A stretch of 27,443 bases of DNA from the NCBI GenBank assembly GCA_036502345.1, contig DASXYT010000313.1, positions 1-27,443 of the forward strand, read 5' to 3'. Each line of letters begins with the position of its first letter. The stretch's first letter is position 1. Position numbers and translations under genes: made by a program. This stretch comes from DATEPR01 sp036502345. GTDB lineage: Bacteria; Actinomycetota; Actinomycetes; Mycobacteriales; Pseudonocardiaceae. This document shows positions 7,565 to 15,171 of this stretch, piece after piece. The notes beneath the pieces are model-generated. The model did no database searches and was not told the DNA's origin. It was given only the letters and a program-made list of their open reading frames with translations.

Positions 7565-8518
7565 TCAGTCCCGAAGCGAGCGGCCGGTTTTGGTCAGGAA
7601 GACGTCGTCGAGGCTGGGCCGGTTCAGACCGATGCCGCCGAACTCGATGTCCGAGCCGTCCAGGGCGCGCATGATCTGGGGGATCGCCAGTGCGCCGTCG
7701 TCCACGTACAGCCGCAGGCCTTTGTCCGTCTCGACCTCCAGCTTGCGGATGAACGCCCGCCCGGTGAGCAGTTCGGCCGCCTGTGGCGTCGAGCCGTTCA
7801 CGTCGACCGTCACCACGTCACCGGCGATCTCGCGCTTCAGGTCGTCCGGGGTGCCTTCCGCGACGATCTCGCCGTTGTCGATGATGGCCAGCCGGTCGCA
7901 CAGCGCGTCGGCCTCGTCGAGGTAGTGCGTGGTGATGAAGACCGTCATGCCCTCGCTGCGCAGCCTGCGTACCTCGTCCCACATCCTGGCGCGGCTCTGC
8001 GGGTCCAGGCCGACCGTCGGCTCGTCCAGGAACAGCACCTTCGGCTCGTGGATCACGCCGAGCGCGATGTCCACCCTGCGCCGCTGGCCGCCGGAGTACG
8101 TGCGACACCTGCGGTCGGCGAAGTCGGTGAGCTGGAAGGCATCCAGGGCCCTGGTCGCGCGCCGCTCCGCCTCGTCCTTGCCGATGCCGTACATCCTGGC
8201 CTGCAGCACGAGTTCCTCACGGGCGGTCGCGTCGTCCACCGTGCCGCCGCCCTGGGCGACGTACCCGCTCAACTGCCGCACCCGCGCCGGATCACGGCGC
8301 AGGTCCGCGCCCGCGATGACGGCGTCGCCACCGTCCGGTTCGAGCAGTGTGGTCAGCATGCGCAGCGTGGTGGTCTTGCCAGCGCCGTTCGGGCCGAGGA
8401 AGCCGAAGATCTCGGCGTCACCGACCTTGAGGTCGACCCCGCGCACCGCGTCCACCGTGGCTGCCTTGCGGCCTTTGCCGATGTGGAAGGTCTTGCGCAG
8501 TCCCTTGGTTTCGATCAT
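7565..8518 (-). CDS. ABC exporter ATPase (DrrA-like)
   Basis: This 317-residue ATP-binding subunit has a complete nucleotide-binding domain: Walker A GPNGAGKTT (42-50), Q-loop region SGYVAQGGG, signature YSGGQRRR, Walker B VLFLDEPTVGLDP and switch histidine TTHYLDEADAL. The C-terminal extension ending in LNRPSLDDVFLTKTGRS is diagnostic of the DrrA drug-resistance subfamily. The ATG at 8518 starts the conserved MIETKGLRKTF strand. It precedes the permease and follows the glycosyltransferase by 72 bases in a minus-strand run starting with the carrier protein. It likely energises export of the glycosylated cluster product. Confidence 0.94.
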   Translation of the reverse strand: MIETKGLRKTFHIGKGRKAATVDAVRGVDLKVGDAEIFGFLGPNGAGKTTTLRMLTTLLEPDGGDAVIAGADLRRDPARVRQLSGYVAQGGGTVDDATAREELVLQARMYGIGKDEAERRATRALDAFQLTDFADRRCRTYSGGQRRRVDIALGVIHEPKVLFLDEPTVGLDPQSRARMWDEVRRLRSEGMTVFITTHYLDEADALCDRLAIIDNGEIVAEGTPDDLKREIAGDVVTVDVNGSTPQAAELLTGRAFIRKLEVETDKGLRLYVDDGALAIPQIMRALDGSDIEFGGIGLNRPSLDDVFLTKTGRSLRD

Positions 8519-8590
8519 GACGGTGTGCTCCGGATGCCGCTAGGGCCGGCGAGCGCCAGCAACGGACTGCCGCGCGCCAGGTTATGGCTT

Positions 8591-9772
8591 TCATCCGGCG
8601 CCGGACAACGATCGACGCCGGTCGGACATGGTTTGCTGCAATCCTGCTACGCACCGCGCGGCTTCCTCCGCGCCGCCAGCAGCCCGGAACGAGTCAGCGA
8701 CGCGCCCGGCCGCGGCCCGGTAGGACGGATCGCCCAGCACGGTGGTTATCGCGGCGCCGAGTTCGGCCGCTCTGGCCCGTCGGAACCGCACCCGGACCCC
8801 GGCACCGGCGGCGGCCACCTGGCGCGCCACCTCCGGCTGGTCGTGCCGGATCGGTGCCAGCACAAGGGGTACGCCGTTCATCAGCGCCTCGGACGTCGTG
8901 TTCACACCGGCGTGGCCGACGAGGACGTCGATGTGTGGCAACAACTGGAGCAACGGCACCCGGGCGGCGACGATGACATCGTCCGGTGTCGACGGCAGCG
9001 CCTCCGCGGGCGCGACGACGATCGGCTGCACGGTGTCGGCCAGCGGGCGCAGCGCCTCCAGTGCCGTGGCGTAGAAGCCGGCGGTCAGGTCGTCCGCGAG
9101 GGTGCCCATGGTGACCAGGACGTGCTTGCGGTCCGGGTCCAGTCGCTCGAACGGGAACGACGGCGCCGGGCGCTTCGCCACCAGCGGCCCGACCAGCCGC
9201 AAGCGCTGTCCCAGTGCGATGTCCCCGGTCAGCGCCGGAGTGGTCTGGGCCACTATCAGGTACGGCGAGAACCGGGGATCGACGAAGTCTTCGACCGGCA
9301 GGCCGGCGCCCGTCCACAGTGCGACGAGTTGGTCCCGCATCCAGTCGGTCAGCTTCGGCAGCGCCCGGTACGGCTCGGTCAGCTCCATCGCCGAGGCCGC
9401 CAGCGTGGCCCACGGCAGGCCGTGCCGGTGCGCGGCGAGCGCCCCGCCGACCGCGTGCTGGTCCACCACGACCACGTCCGGCTCGAACTCGCGGATCGCC
9501 TTGTCCACGCCTGGCAGGATGAACTTGGCGTACGGCACGATGAACCGCGTCCACAGCGACCGGATCGACGCGATCCCGGCGCCACCCTGTTCCCGGAACA
9601 ACCGGGAGCCGGTTCGCAGGATGACAGCGTCCGGACCGAGCATCGGTCGCAGCATCAGTTCCGAGCCCGCCCACGCGATGTCGTGGCCGTGCCCGGTCAG
9701 CCGGGCGGCCAGCGCGGCGGCCGGGTTCACGTGGCCGGCAAGGGGAAGCGACACGAACAGGATCCGGCTCAC
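8591..9772 (-). CDS. Family 1 (MGT-type) glycosyltransferase
   Basis: This 393-residue GT-B fold enzyme should transfer a sugar from a nucleotide donor to a lipophilic acceptor. The N-terminal acceptor domain has the catalytic-type His (H13 in AGHVNPAAA). The C-terminal donor domain holds VTMGTLADD, the His of GHAGVNTTSEAL (287) and PIRHDQPEVARQV with D311-Q312, the usual sugar-contacting pair. It resembles macrolide and carotenoid glycosyltransferases. The GTG start (9772-9770) overlaps the carrier-protein stop as GTGA, implying translational coupling. No sugar biosynthesis genes are in the window, so a common donor such as UDP-glucose or UDP-GlcNAc is plausible. It is probably the glycosylation step of the cluster. 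Confidence 0.92.
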   Translation of the reverse strand: MSRILFVSLPLAGHVNPAAALAARLTGHGHDIAWAGSELMLRPMLGPDAVILRTGSRLFREQGGAGIASIRSLWTRFIVPYAKFILPGVDKAIREFEPDVVVVDQHAVGGALAAHRHGLPWATLAASAMELTEPYRALPKLTDWMRDQLVALWTGAGLPVEDFVDPRFSPYLIVAQTTPALTGDIALGQRLRLVGPLVAKRPAPSFPFERLDPDRKHVLVTMGTLADDLTAGFYATALEALRPLADTVQPIVVAPAEALPSTPDDVIVAARVPLLQLLPHIDVLVGHAGVNTTSEALMNGVPLVLAPIRHDQPEVARQVAAAGAGVRVRFRRARAAELGAAITTVLGDPSYRAAAGRVADSFRAAGGAEEAARCVAGLQQTMSDRRRSLSGAG

Positions 9773-10050
9773 GCGGCCACCCCGGCGACGTGGTCGGCGA
9801 GTTCACCCGCGGTCAGCCCGACGAGTTGGTCGATGTCCAGCGTGGCCAGGAACGCGAGCAGGTCGACGCCGTAGCGCTCCTGCAGCCTGCCGCCGAGGTC
9901 GACCACGTCGAGGCTGTCCAGCCCGAGATCGCCCTCCAGCGTCACGTCCGGCGTCACCGAGGGGTCGTCGACACCCGTCACGGCCGCCAGCATCCCGGCG
10001 ATCTCCGCGAACAATTCTCCAGCGGTGTCCGATGATTCCGCCGCCGTCAT
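9769..10050 (-). CDS. Acyl/peptidyl carrier protein (ACP1)
   Basis: This 93-residue free-standing carrier protein has the canonical phosphopantetheine site LGLDSLDVVDL with the attachment serine at S46, preceded by the helix-I segment AEIAGMLAAVTG. A phosphopantetheinyl transferase encoded at 15168 probably activates it. It is the first gene of the minus-strand operon, coupled by a 4-base overlap to the glycosyltransferase, and diverges from the condensation-protein operon across a 163-base control region. Whether it carries an amino acid, an acyl chain or the growing product is not evident. It differs from the second carrier protein (13989), which has an altered DSL motif. Confidence 0.92.
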   Translation of the reverse strand: MTAAESSDTAGELFAEIAGMLAAVTGVDDPSVTPDVTLEGDLGLDSLDVVDLGGRLQERYGVDLLAFLATLDIDQLVGLTAGELADHVAGVAA

Positions 10051-10083
10051 GGCCGAACCGTACCGCGCCGAACGCTACCGGAG

Positions 10084-10143
10084 ATTGCACATTTCTTTGC
10101 AATGGTCGTCCGCGCAACCGGACATAGCAATCGTTAAGGCAAT
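10084..10143. promoter_or_regulatory. GCAAT repeat cluster in the divergent control region
   Basis: The 163-base spacer between ACP1 and the first condensation gene is AT-richer than its surroundings. It holds ATTGCA-N8-TGCAAT (10084-10103), an inverted repeat, and two further direct GCAATC copies at 10127-10132 and 10139-10144. Four copies of one pentamer in 60 bases suggest binding sites for a regulator acting on both divergent operons. No regulator gene lies inside the cluster, so the protein is unknown. Confidence 0.45.
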
Positions 10144-10150
10144 CTGCGTC

Positions 10151-10179
10151 TTGTGCCGATGCCGGCCTAGCGGCATATT
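10151..10179 (+). promoter_or_regulatory. Candidate promoter with embedded operator for the plus operon
   Basis: TTGTGC (10151-10156) and CATATT (10174-10179) are 17 bases apart, placing a start about 28 bases before ATG 10214. The spacer and -10 contain the perfect inverted repeat ATGCCG-GCCTAG-CGGCAT (10159-10176). That arrangement fits a repressor site that blocks polymerase, although a weak attenuating hairpin is also possible. Confidence 0.42.
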
Positions 10180-10213
10180 TGCGCCGGCGTACTTGAACGA
10201 GCCAGGAGACAAC

Positions 10214-11602
10214 ATGGTGGACCGGATCATCGTCGGGTTCGCGGCGCAGGACGACGGCGGCGTCGAGGAGCTGTCCTGGGGACAGCACTCGATCTGGCAG
10301 TCGATGACGGACGCGGGCAGTTCGCTCCCGGTCGGCGACTACGTCGCCGTGCCGCCGGGCACGACCGTCGAGACGTCGGTGAACATCCTGCGCTACGTGA
10401 TGAACCGCCACCAGTCGCTGCGTACGCACATCGTGGTCGGCGACGACGGTGTCCGCGCGCAGCACATCGCGACGTCCGGCGAGGTGCCGCTGGAGATCAT
10501 CGACGCGGGCGCGACCGACCCGGCTGACGTGGCGAGACAGACCATGGACCAGTACTACGCCGAGCCGTTCGACTACGTCGACGAGTGGCCGATCCGGATG
10601 GCAGCGGTGCGCCAGGGTGACGCGGTGAAGTACATCGTCGCCGTGTACTGCCACATCGCCGTCGACGTGCACGGCGTGGACGCGCTGGTCAAGGACCTGG
10701 CGTCGATGGATCCGGTGACGGGAGAACCGACCGGGCCGGTGCTCGGACTGCCGCCGATCGAGCAGGTGCGGCTGCAGCGCAGGCCGGGCGCGATCCGGCA
10801 CAGCGAGGCCGCGATCCGGTACGCGGAGCGGCTGGTCAGGGACATCCCGGCGCGCCGCTACAACATCTCGGCCGACCCGAGGGAGCCACGGTGGTGGCAG
10901 ATCAACCTGGACTCGCGGGCGTCCTACCTGGCCGGCCGGTCCATCGCGGCGCGCAACAAGGTGCACACCAACCCGGTGCTGCTGGCCGCGTTCGCCGTCG
11001 CGTTCAGCGAGATCACCGGCATCAACCCGGCCGTGGCGCAACTGGTGGTCAACAACCGCTTCCGGCCGGGTCTCGCGCTCGCGGTGGCGCCGATCTCGGA
11101 AGCCTGCCTCGGCGTCATCGACGTCGAGGACAGCACGTTCGACCAGGTGGTGAGCAAGGCGTGGCAGGCGTCCACCAGGGCAGGCAAGCACTCCTACTAC
11201 GACCCGTTCCGGATGGAGGAGATGCTGGCCACCGTCGCGCGGGAGCGCGGCGAGGAGATCGACATCGACTGCTACTTCAACGACCGGCGACGGGCGTTCC
11301 TGAACCCGCCGTCGCTGGAGCGGGAGCCGACCAGGGCGGAGATCGAGGCGGCGCGCGAGGAGACGACGTTGGGCTGGGCCGACCCGATGGAGCTCTACGA
11401 CCACACGATGTTCTTCCACATCAACGACATACCGGACACGTTCGACTACCTCATGTGCGCCGACACCCACCGGTTGGCGCCCGCCGAGATGGAAACGATG
11501 ATGCTGCGCATCGAGGACGTACTCGTCGCCGCGGTACTCGATCCGGACGAGCCGGTCGGTGTTCGTTCGTTGTCACGAAAGGTGGCATCCGTCGAGTATT
11601 GA
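10214..11602 (+). CDS. Stand-alone condensation-domain protein 1
   Basis: This 462-residue protein is a free NRPS-type condensation domain (chloramphenicol-acetyltransferase fold). It contains the early motif LSWGQHSIWQSM, the RHQSLRTH segment and the active-site motif CHIAVDVHG with H147 and D151. The canonical HHxxxDG is modified: the Gly after Asp is Val, with HG following. Such free domains form amide or ester bonds between carrier-bound or free partners. ATG 10214 is chosen for AGGAG at 10204-10208; the upstream in-frame extension crosses the promoter. It is paralogous to the next gene (shared ERGEEI, CYFNDRR, NRFRPG). No adenylation or thiolation domain is attached. The substrate pair is unknown. 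Confidence 0.87.
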   Translation: MVDRIIVGFAAQDDGGVEELSWGQHSIWQSMTDAGSSLPVGDYVAVPPGTTVETSVNILRYVMNRHQSLRTHIVVGDDGVRAQHIATSGEVPLEIIDAGATDPADVARQTMDQYYAEPFDYVDEWPIRMAAVRQGDAVKYIVAVYCHIAVDVHGVDALVKDLASMDPVTGEPTGPVLGLPPIEQVRLQRRPGAIRHSEAAIRYAERLVRDIPARRYNISADPREPRWWQINLDSRASYLAGRSIAARNKVHTNPVLLAAFAVAFSEITGINPAVAQLVVNNRFRPGLALAVAPISEACLGVIDVEDSTFDQVVSKAWQASTRAGKHSYYDPFRMEEMLATVARERGEEIDIDCYFNDRRRAFLNPPSLEREPTRAEIEAAREETTLGWADPMELYDHTMFFHINDIPDTFDYLMCADTHRLAPAEMETMMLRIEDVLVAAVLDPDEPVGVRSLSRKVASVEY

Positions 11603-11627
11603 CAGATTTTCGAGCACTAATAAGAAT
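11599..11627 (+). promoter_or_regulatory. Candidate internal promoter before condensation gene 2
   Basis: A perfect TTGACA (11599-11604) overlaps the stop codon of the first condensation gene; AAGAAT (11622-11627) follows after 17 bases, or TAAGAA after 16. The 74-base gap to the next ATG is AT-rich for this window. It could let the genes from 11677 onward be transcribed separately from the first condensation gene. Confidence 0.38.
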
Positions 11628-11676
11628 GCGACCGGGCACTAATTGACGATCTGATGAACAACGCGGGGAGTACGAC

Positions 11677-13038
11677 ATGGCTCATCAGATCCTTGTCCCA
11701 TTCCGCGGGGAGGGTAGCGGCACAGCCGAACTCACCTGGGCGCAGCGCGGAATCTGGCGGTCCATCGTGCACCAGGGTTCGTCGGATTTCCTCGGTGGTG
11801 TCACCCGGTTGCCCGAGGGTCTGGCCGTGGCGCAGGTGGCCGAGTCGCTGAGCTTCGTCATGGGCCGGCACCAGTCGCTGCGCACCCGGTTCGCGTTCGA
11901 CGCCGACGGTGACCCGCACCAGGTGCTCTCCGACTCCGGCGAGGTGCCGCTGGAGATCGTCGAGGCGGGCGACGCCGACCCGGCCGAGCTGGCCGAGGAG
12001 ATCAGGGTCCGCTACGAGAGCACCGATTTCGACTACGAGCACGAATGGCCGCTGCGGATGGCCGTGGTGTGCCGCCAGGGCGAGCCCGTGTACTCGGTCG
12101 CCGTCTACAGCCACCTGGCCATCGACGCGCACGGGCTGAACGTGCTGATCACCGATATATCCACAATGGACCCGACGAGGCCGGTCACCGCGTTGCAGCC
12201 GTTGGCGCAGGCGGCGCGACAGGCCAGGCCGTCGGCGCAGCGGCAGACCGACAGCGCGTTGCGGCACTGGGAGCGGGTACTGCGGGCCGCGGCGCCCCAG
12301 CGGTTCGGTGGTTCGACCGACCGCAGGGAACCGCGCTACTGGGTGATGCGGTACTTCTCGCCTGCGGCGGAGCGGGCGATGCGGCTGATCGCGGCGCGCA
12401 ACGGCACCGACACGTCACCGGTGCTGCTGGCCGCCTACGCCGTCGCGCTGGCCAGGACCGCCGGCAACAACCCGGTCGTGCTGCAGATCGCGGTGAGCAA
12501 CCGGTTCCGGCCCGGCTTCGGCGAGTCCGTCAGCCCACTGGCCCAGGCCAGCCCGTGCCTGCTGGATGTCGCCGACGTGACGTTCGACGAGGCCGTCGGG
12601 CGGGCCGTGCAGGCCGCCATGTCCACCTACCTCAACGCCTACTACGACCCGGTGCTGCGGGCGTCGCTGGTGGCCCAGGTGAACGAGGAACGCGGCGAGG
12701 AGATCGAACTCGGCTGCTACTTCAACGACCGCAGGGAGGCCGAGCGCGCCAGGGACAGCGAACCGGTGCCCAGCCTGGCCGAGATCAAGGCCGCGGTGGC
12801 GCGCAGCAGGCTGTCCCGGGGTCCGCACTCGACGGTGCCGCAGCCGCCGCTGTACCTGGACGTGGACGACGCGGACGACGGCATCGAGTTCAGCATGATG
12901 GCCGACACGCACGAACTGTCGCCCGCCGACATGGAAGCCGTACTGCGCACCCTGGAGGCCGTCGTCGTCGACGCGGCCAAGGACGGCACCGTCGCGACCC
13001 TGGTAGCCGGCGCCCACGGCGAACGGGCGTCGGTGTGA
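11677..13038 (+). CDS. Stand-alone condensation-domain protein 2
   Basis: This 453-residue free condensation-domain protein is a paralogue of the preceding gene product. It has LTWAQRGIWRSI, GRHQSLRTRF and the active-site motif SHLAIDAHG with H146 and D150, where the usual Gly after Asp is Ala. Shared blocks such as SGEVPLEI, ERGEEI and CYFNDRR show tandem duplication followed by divergence. ATG 11677 has GGGGAG 6 bases upstream. Its stop overlaps the GTG of the FabH-like gene (GTGA), so the two are translationally coupled. It probably performs a second acyl transfer (amide or ester), or pairs with protein 1 as a heterodimer; both are inference. No carrier domain is fused. Confidence 0.87.
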   Translation: MAHQILVPFRGEGSGTAELTWAQRGIWRSIVHQGSSDFLGGVTRLPEGLAVAQVAESLSFVMGRHQSLRTRFAFDADGDPHQVLSDSGEVPLEIVEAGDADPAELAEEIRVRYESTDFDYEHEWPLRMAVVCRQGEPVYSVAVYSHLAIDAHGLNVLITDISTMDPTRPVTALQPLAQAARQARPSAQRQTDSALRHWERVLRAAAPQRFGGSTDRREPRYWVMRYFSPAAERAMRLIAARNGTDTSPVLLAAYAVALARTAGNNPVVLQIAVSNRFRPGFGESVSPLAQASPCLLDVADVTFDEAVGRAVQAAMSTYLNAYYDPVLRASLVAQVNEERGEEIELGCYFNDRREAERARDSEPVPSLAEIKAAVARSRLSRGPHSTVPQPPLYLDVDDADDGIEFSMMADTHELSPADMEAVLRTLEAVVVDAAKDGTVATLVAGAHGERASV

Positions 13039-13967
13039 CAGCCCTGGACGCGGTGGCGGCCTACCTGCCGTCCGTGCGGGTGCCGATCGAGGACCTCGCC
13101 GACCGGCTGGACCTCAACGAGCGCCAGATCAAGGTGTTCCGCCGCTTCCACGGCCTGTCCGAGGTGTGCAGGGATCCGGACGGCACGCTGCTGGACCTGC
13201 TCTACGGCGCCGTCAACGGCCTGGCCGAACTGCGCGGCCAGGAACACCGGGTGCGCTACGTGCTGTACGCGCGCGGCATGCCGGTCGCCGTGCCCTACCC
13301 GCTGAACCCGCTGCACGAACTGTGCCGCACTCTCGGCCTCGGCCATGCCATCGCGTTCACCGTGACCCACCACGCCTGCGCCACCGGGCTGCTCGCGGTG
13401 GACATCGCGGGCAGGCTGCTCACCACCGACGGCGAGCCCGGTGCGCTCGCCCTGGTGCTGGCCGGTGAGAAGACCTTCACCAGGGACGCCGAACTGGTGC
13501 CCGAGACGTCGGTGTTCGGCGAGGGCGCCTCGGCCTGCCTGGTGTCGGCGGACGGTCAGCGCGACCGGCTGCTGTCCTACGTGAGCCGGATCAGGGGCGA
13601 CTTCGACGGCAGGCTGGTGGAGGACGCCGAACTGCTGGCCAGGTTCCAGAAGGAGTACCAGGAGGCACTGGCCGAGGTGATCCTGGGCGCCGTGGACCGG
13701 GCCGGGTTGCGCCTGGAGGACCTGAAACTGATCCTGCCGCACAACGTGAACGTGGTGTCCTGGCGGCGGATGTGCAAGCGGATCGGCTTCCCGCTGGACC
13801 GGGTCGTGCTGGACAACGTGCCGGTCACCGGCCACAACTTCGCGGCCGATCCGTTCATCAACTACAACACCGCGGTCGAGCGCGACCTGCTGCGGGAGGG
13901 CGACACGTACCTGGTCGCCGCGGCGGGGCTCGGCGCGATCTTCTCGGCCATGGTTTTCCAGCACTAG
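13035..13967 (+). CDS. FabH-like ketoacyl-ACP synthase III family enzyme
   Basis: This 310-residue thiolase-fold protein keeps the full KAS III triad: C115 in HHACATG, H236 in LPHNVN and N268 in GHNFAADPF, spaced as in FabH. It should therefore be able to take an acyl group on Cys and pass it to a carbon nucleophile (Claisen) or, as in the CerJ/PtmR-type members, to an alcohol or amine. It is slightly shorter than FabH. GTG 13035 overlaps the preceding stop by 4 bases. The next gene is a carrier protein, then a second ketosynthase-like protein, so substrate delivery by that carrier and pairing of the two thiolase-fold proteins are likely. The acyl substrate is unknown. Confidence 0.86.
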   Translation: MTALDAVAAYLPSVRVPIEDLADRLDLNERQIKVFRRFHGLSEVCRDPDGTLLDLLYGAVNGLAELRGQEHRVRYVLYARGMPVAVPYPLNPLHELCRTLGLGHAIAFTVTHHACATGLLAVDIAGRLLTTDGEPGALALVLAGEKTFTRDAELVPETSVFGEGASACLVSADGQRDRLLSYVSRIRGDFDGRLVEDAELLARFQKEYQEALAEVILGAVDRAGLRLEDLKLILPHNVNVVSWRRMCKRIGFPLDRVVLDNVPVTGHNFAADPFINYNTAVERDLLREGDTYLVAAAGLGAIFSAMVFQH

Positions 13968-13988
13968 ACAGCAGATGGGACCAGTGTG

Positions 13989-14276
13989 ATGGAGCAGACC
14001 ACCGTAGAGCCGGACACCGAACTCCGGCAGCGGGTCGTGGACAGCATCGGCACGCTGCTGCCGAAGGTGCTCAAGCGGGAGGTGCCGGCCATGCCGGAGA
14101 CGACCCGGTTGTTCGACGAACTGGGCCTGTCCTCGGCCAGCACCCTGGAGTTGCTGCTGGAGCTGGAGGAGGACCTGGAGATCCAGATCGACGTCGAGGA
14201 GATCGACCAGAACGACCTGGCCTCCATCGGCACCCTCGCCGACTTCGTTTCCGCTCACGCCATCACGGACGAGTGA
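13989..14276 (+). CDS. Acyl carrier protein (ACP2) with variant DSL motif
   Basis: This 95-residue carrier protein has a good four-helix pattern (LRQRVVDSIGTLLPKVL, TRLFDELGL, TLELLLELEEDLEIQID, TLADFVSAH). The phosphopantetheine motif reads LGLSSASTLEL, so D-S-L has become S48-S49-A50. The attachment serine (S49) is retained, but the acidic residue normally recognised by transferases is lost. This may signal a dedicated partner transferase, conveniently encoded two genes downstream. GTG 13986 is an alternative start one codon earlier. It sits between the FabH-like and ketosynthase-like genes, 21 bases after the former and 4 before the latter. It could be the acceptor for the aminoacyl ligase at 15917; that is inference. 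Confidence 0.88.
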   Translation: MEQTTVEPDTELRQRVVDSIGTLLPKVLKREVPAMPETTRLFDELGLSSASTLELLLELEEDLEIQIDVEEIDQNDLASIGTLADFVSAHAITDE

Positions 14277-14280
14277 GCTG

Positions 14281-15171
14281 ATGTATACCGGGGGACCGCC
14301 GGTGGACATCGACGACGATGATCCGCTGTTCGGCTCATTGCGGATCACCAGGGCGGAACGCAGGTCGTTCGACGGCATGTCGGACGCCGCGTTCGACCCC
14401 GAGTTGCGGCTGTTCCTCGCCGACATGGTGCGCCCGTACGGCCTCGCGCTGCGCGACGACCTGCTGGAGCACGGGGCGGGCCACTCCTACGGCGAGATGG
14501 CGGAGGAGCTGATCCGCGACACGGTGGCCGCCGACGAGCCGGTGGACCTGTTGGTGCTGGCGTTCGGCATCCACGACATCCGGCTGGGCAGGGCCACCGC
14601 CGCCTACCTCAGCGACGTGTGTCCCGGTGATCCGATGGCGTTCGCGGTGTGCGACCAGGGTGCCGCTGCCGCGTTCACCGCGTTGCGGCTGATCGGCGAG
14701 TACGGCAAGTCCGGTGCGTGCCGGCGGGCACTGCTGCTGGTGGTCGAGCAGTCCGCGCTGCACTACCAGCTGGCCGAGCCTGCCGTCGTCCCGGACCGGC
14801 ACTCGGCCGTGGCACTGGTGTGCGAGCGGTCGTCGGCCGGTGGGTCGGTCGTGGTGCGGCAACACGCCGACGTGTCACCCGCGCTGGCCGGTGCGCTGCT
14901 GGCCGACGACGTGGCGACGCTGTCCGCGGGCCGGTCCGACGTGACCCTGGTGCTCGGCGGTGGCCTGACCCGGTTCGCCGACCAGGCGCTGGCCGACCGC
15001 GTCGTGCTCGCACCGGCCGGTCAACCGTTCACCGGGCCGTGGTGGGCGCTCGCCGGTGGACTGGCCGAGTGGCGGGCCGAGGGTCGGCTCGTGCTGCTGG
15101 CCGACTACGACCCGGTGCTGCGCTATCTGTCTTTGTCCACAGTGGACGTCACAGTGAAGGTGTCGGCATGA
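14281..15171 (+). CDS. Ketosynthase-like thiolase-fold protein, partial active site
   Basis: This 296-residue protein looks like a divergent, shortened ketoacyl synthase. The nucleophile-elbow segment reads MAFAVCDQGAAAAFTALRLI with C124, followed by the core strand RALLLVVEQSALHY and SAVALVCERS. I find no clear counterpart of the catalytic His (HxxN) and Asn (GN) motifs in the C-terminal half, where DVTLVLGGGLTRFADQ and WWALAGGLAEW replace them. A partner role, like a chain-length factor or the non-catalytic half of a LstA/LstB-type heterodimer with the FabH-like protein, is plausible. Alternatively it uses only its Cys for acyl transfer. Its stop overlaps the transferase start (ATGA). The ATG at 14281 has a weak ribosome site and may be coupled to ACP2. 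Confidence 0.72.
   Translation: MYTGGPPVDIDDDDPLFGSLRITRAERRSFDGMSDAAFDPELRLFLADMVRPYGLALRDDLLEHGAGHSYGEMAEELIRDTVAADEPVDLLVLAFGIHDIRLGRATAAYLSDVCPGDPMAFAVCDQGAAAAFTALRLIGEYGKSGACRRALLLVVEQSALHYQLAEPAVVPDRHSAVALVCERSSAGGSVVVRQHADVSPALAGALLADDVATLSAGRSDVTLVLGGGLTRFADQALADRVVLAPAGQPFTGPWWALAGGLAEWRAEGRLVLLADYDPVLRYLSLSTVDVTVKVSA

Noticed and set aside
7925..9874. 649-codon plus-strand open frame opposite the ABC ATPase and glycosyltransferase
   Set aside because: Both minus-strand genes have full motif sets; the plus frame has low-complexity composition and no recognisable domain.
9803..11470. Long minus-strand frame crossing the carrier protein and first condensation gene
   Set aside because: It spans the divergent promoter region and two real genes on other frames; composition is arginine/valine/histidine-rich shadow.
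12717..14426. 569-codon minus-strand open frame
   Set aside because: It covers parts of four well-supported plus-strand genes and has no domain signature.
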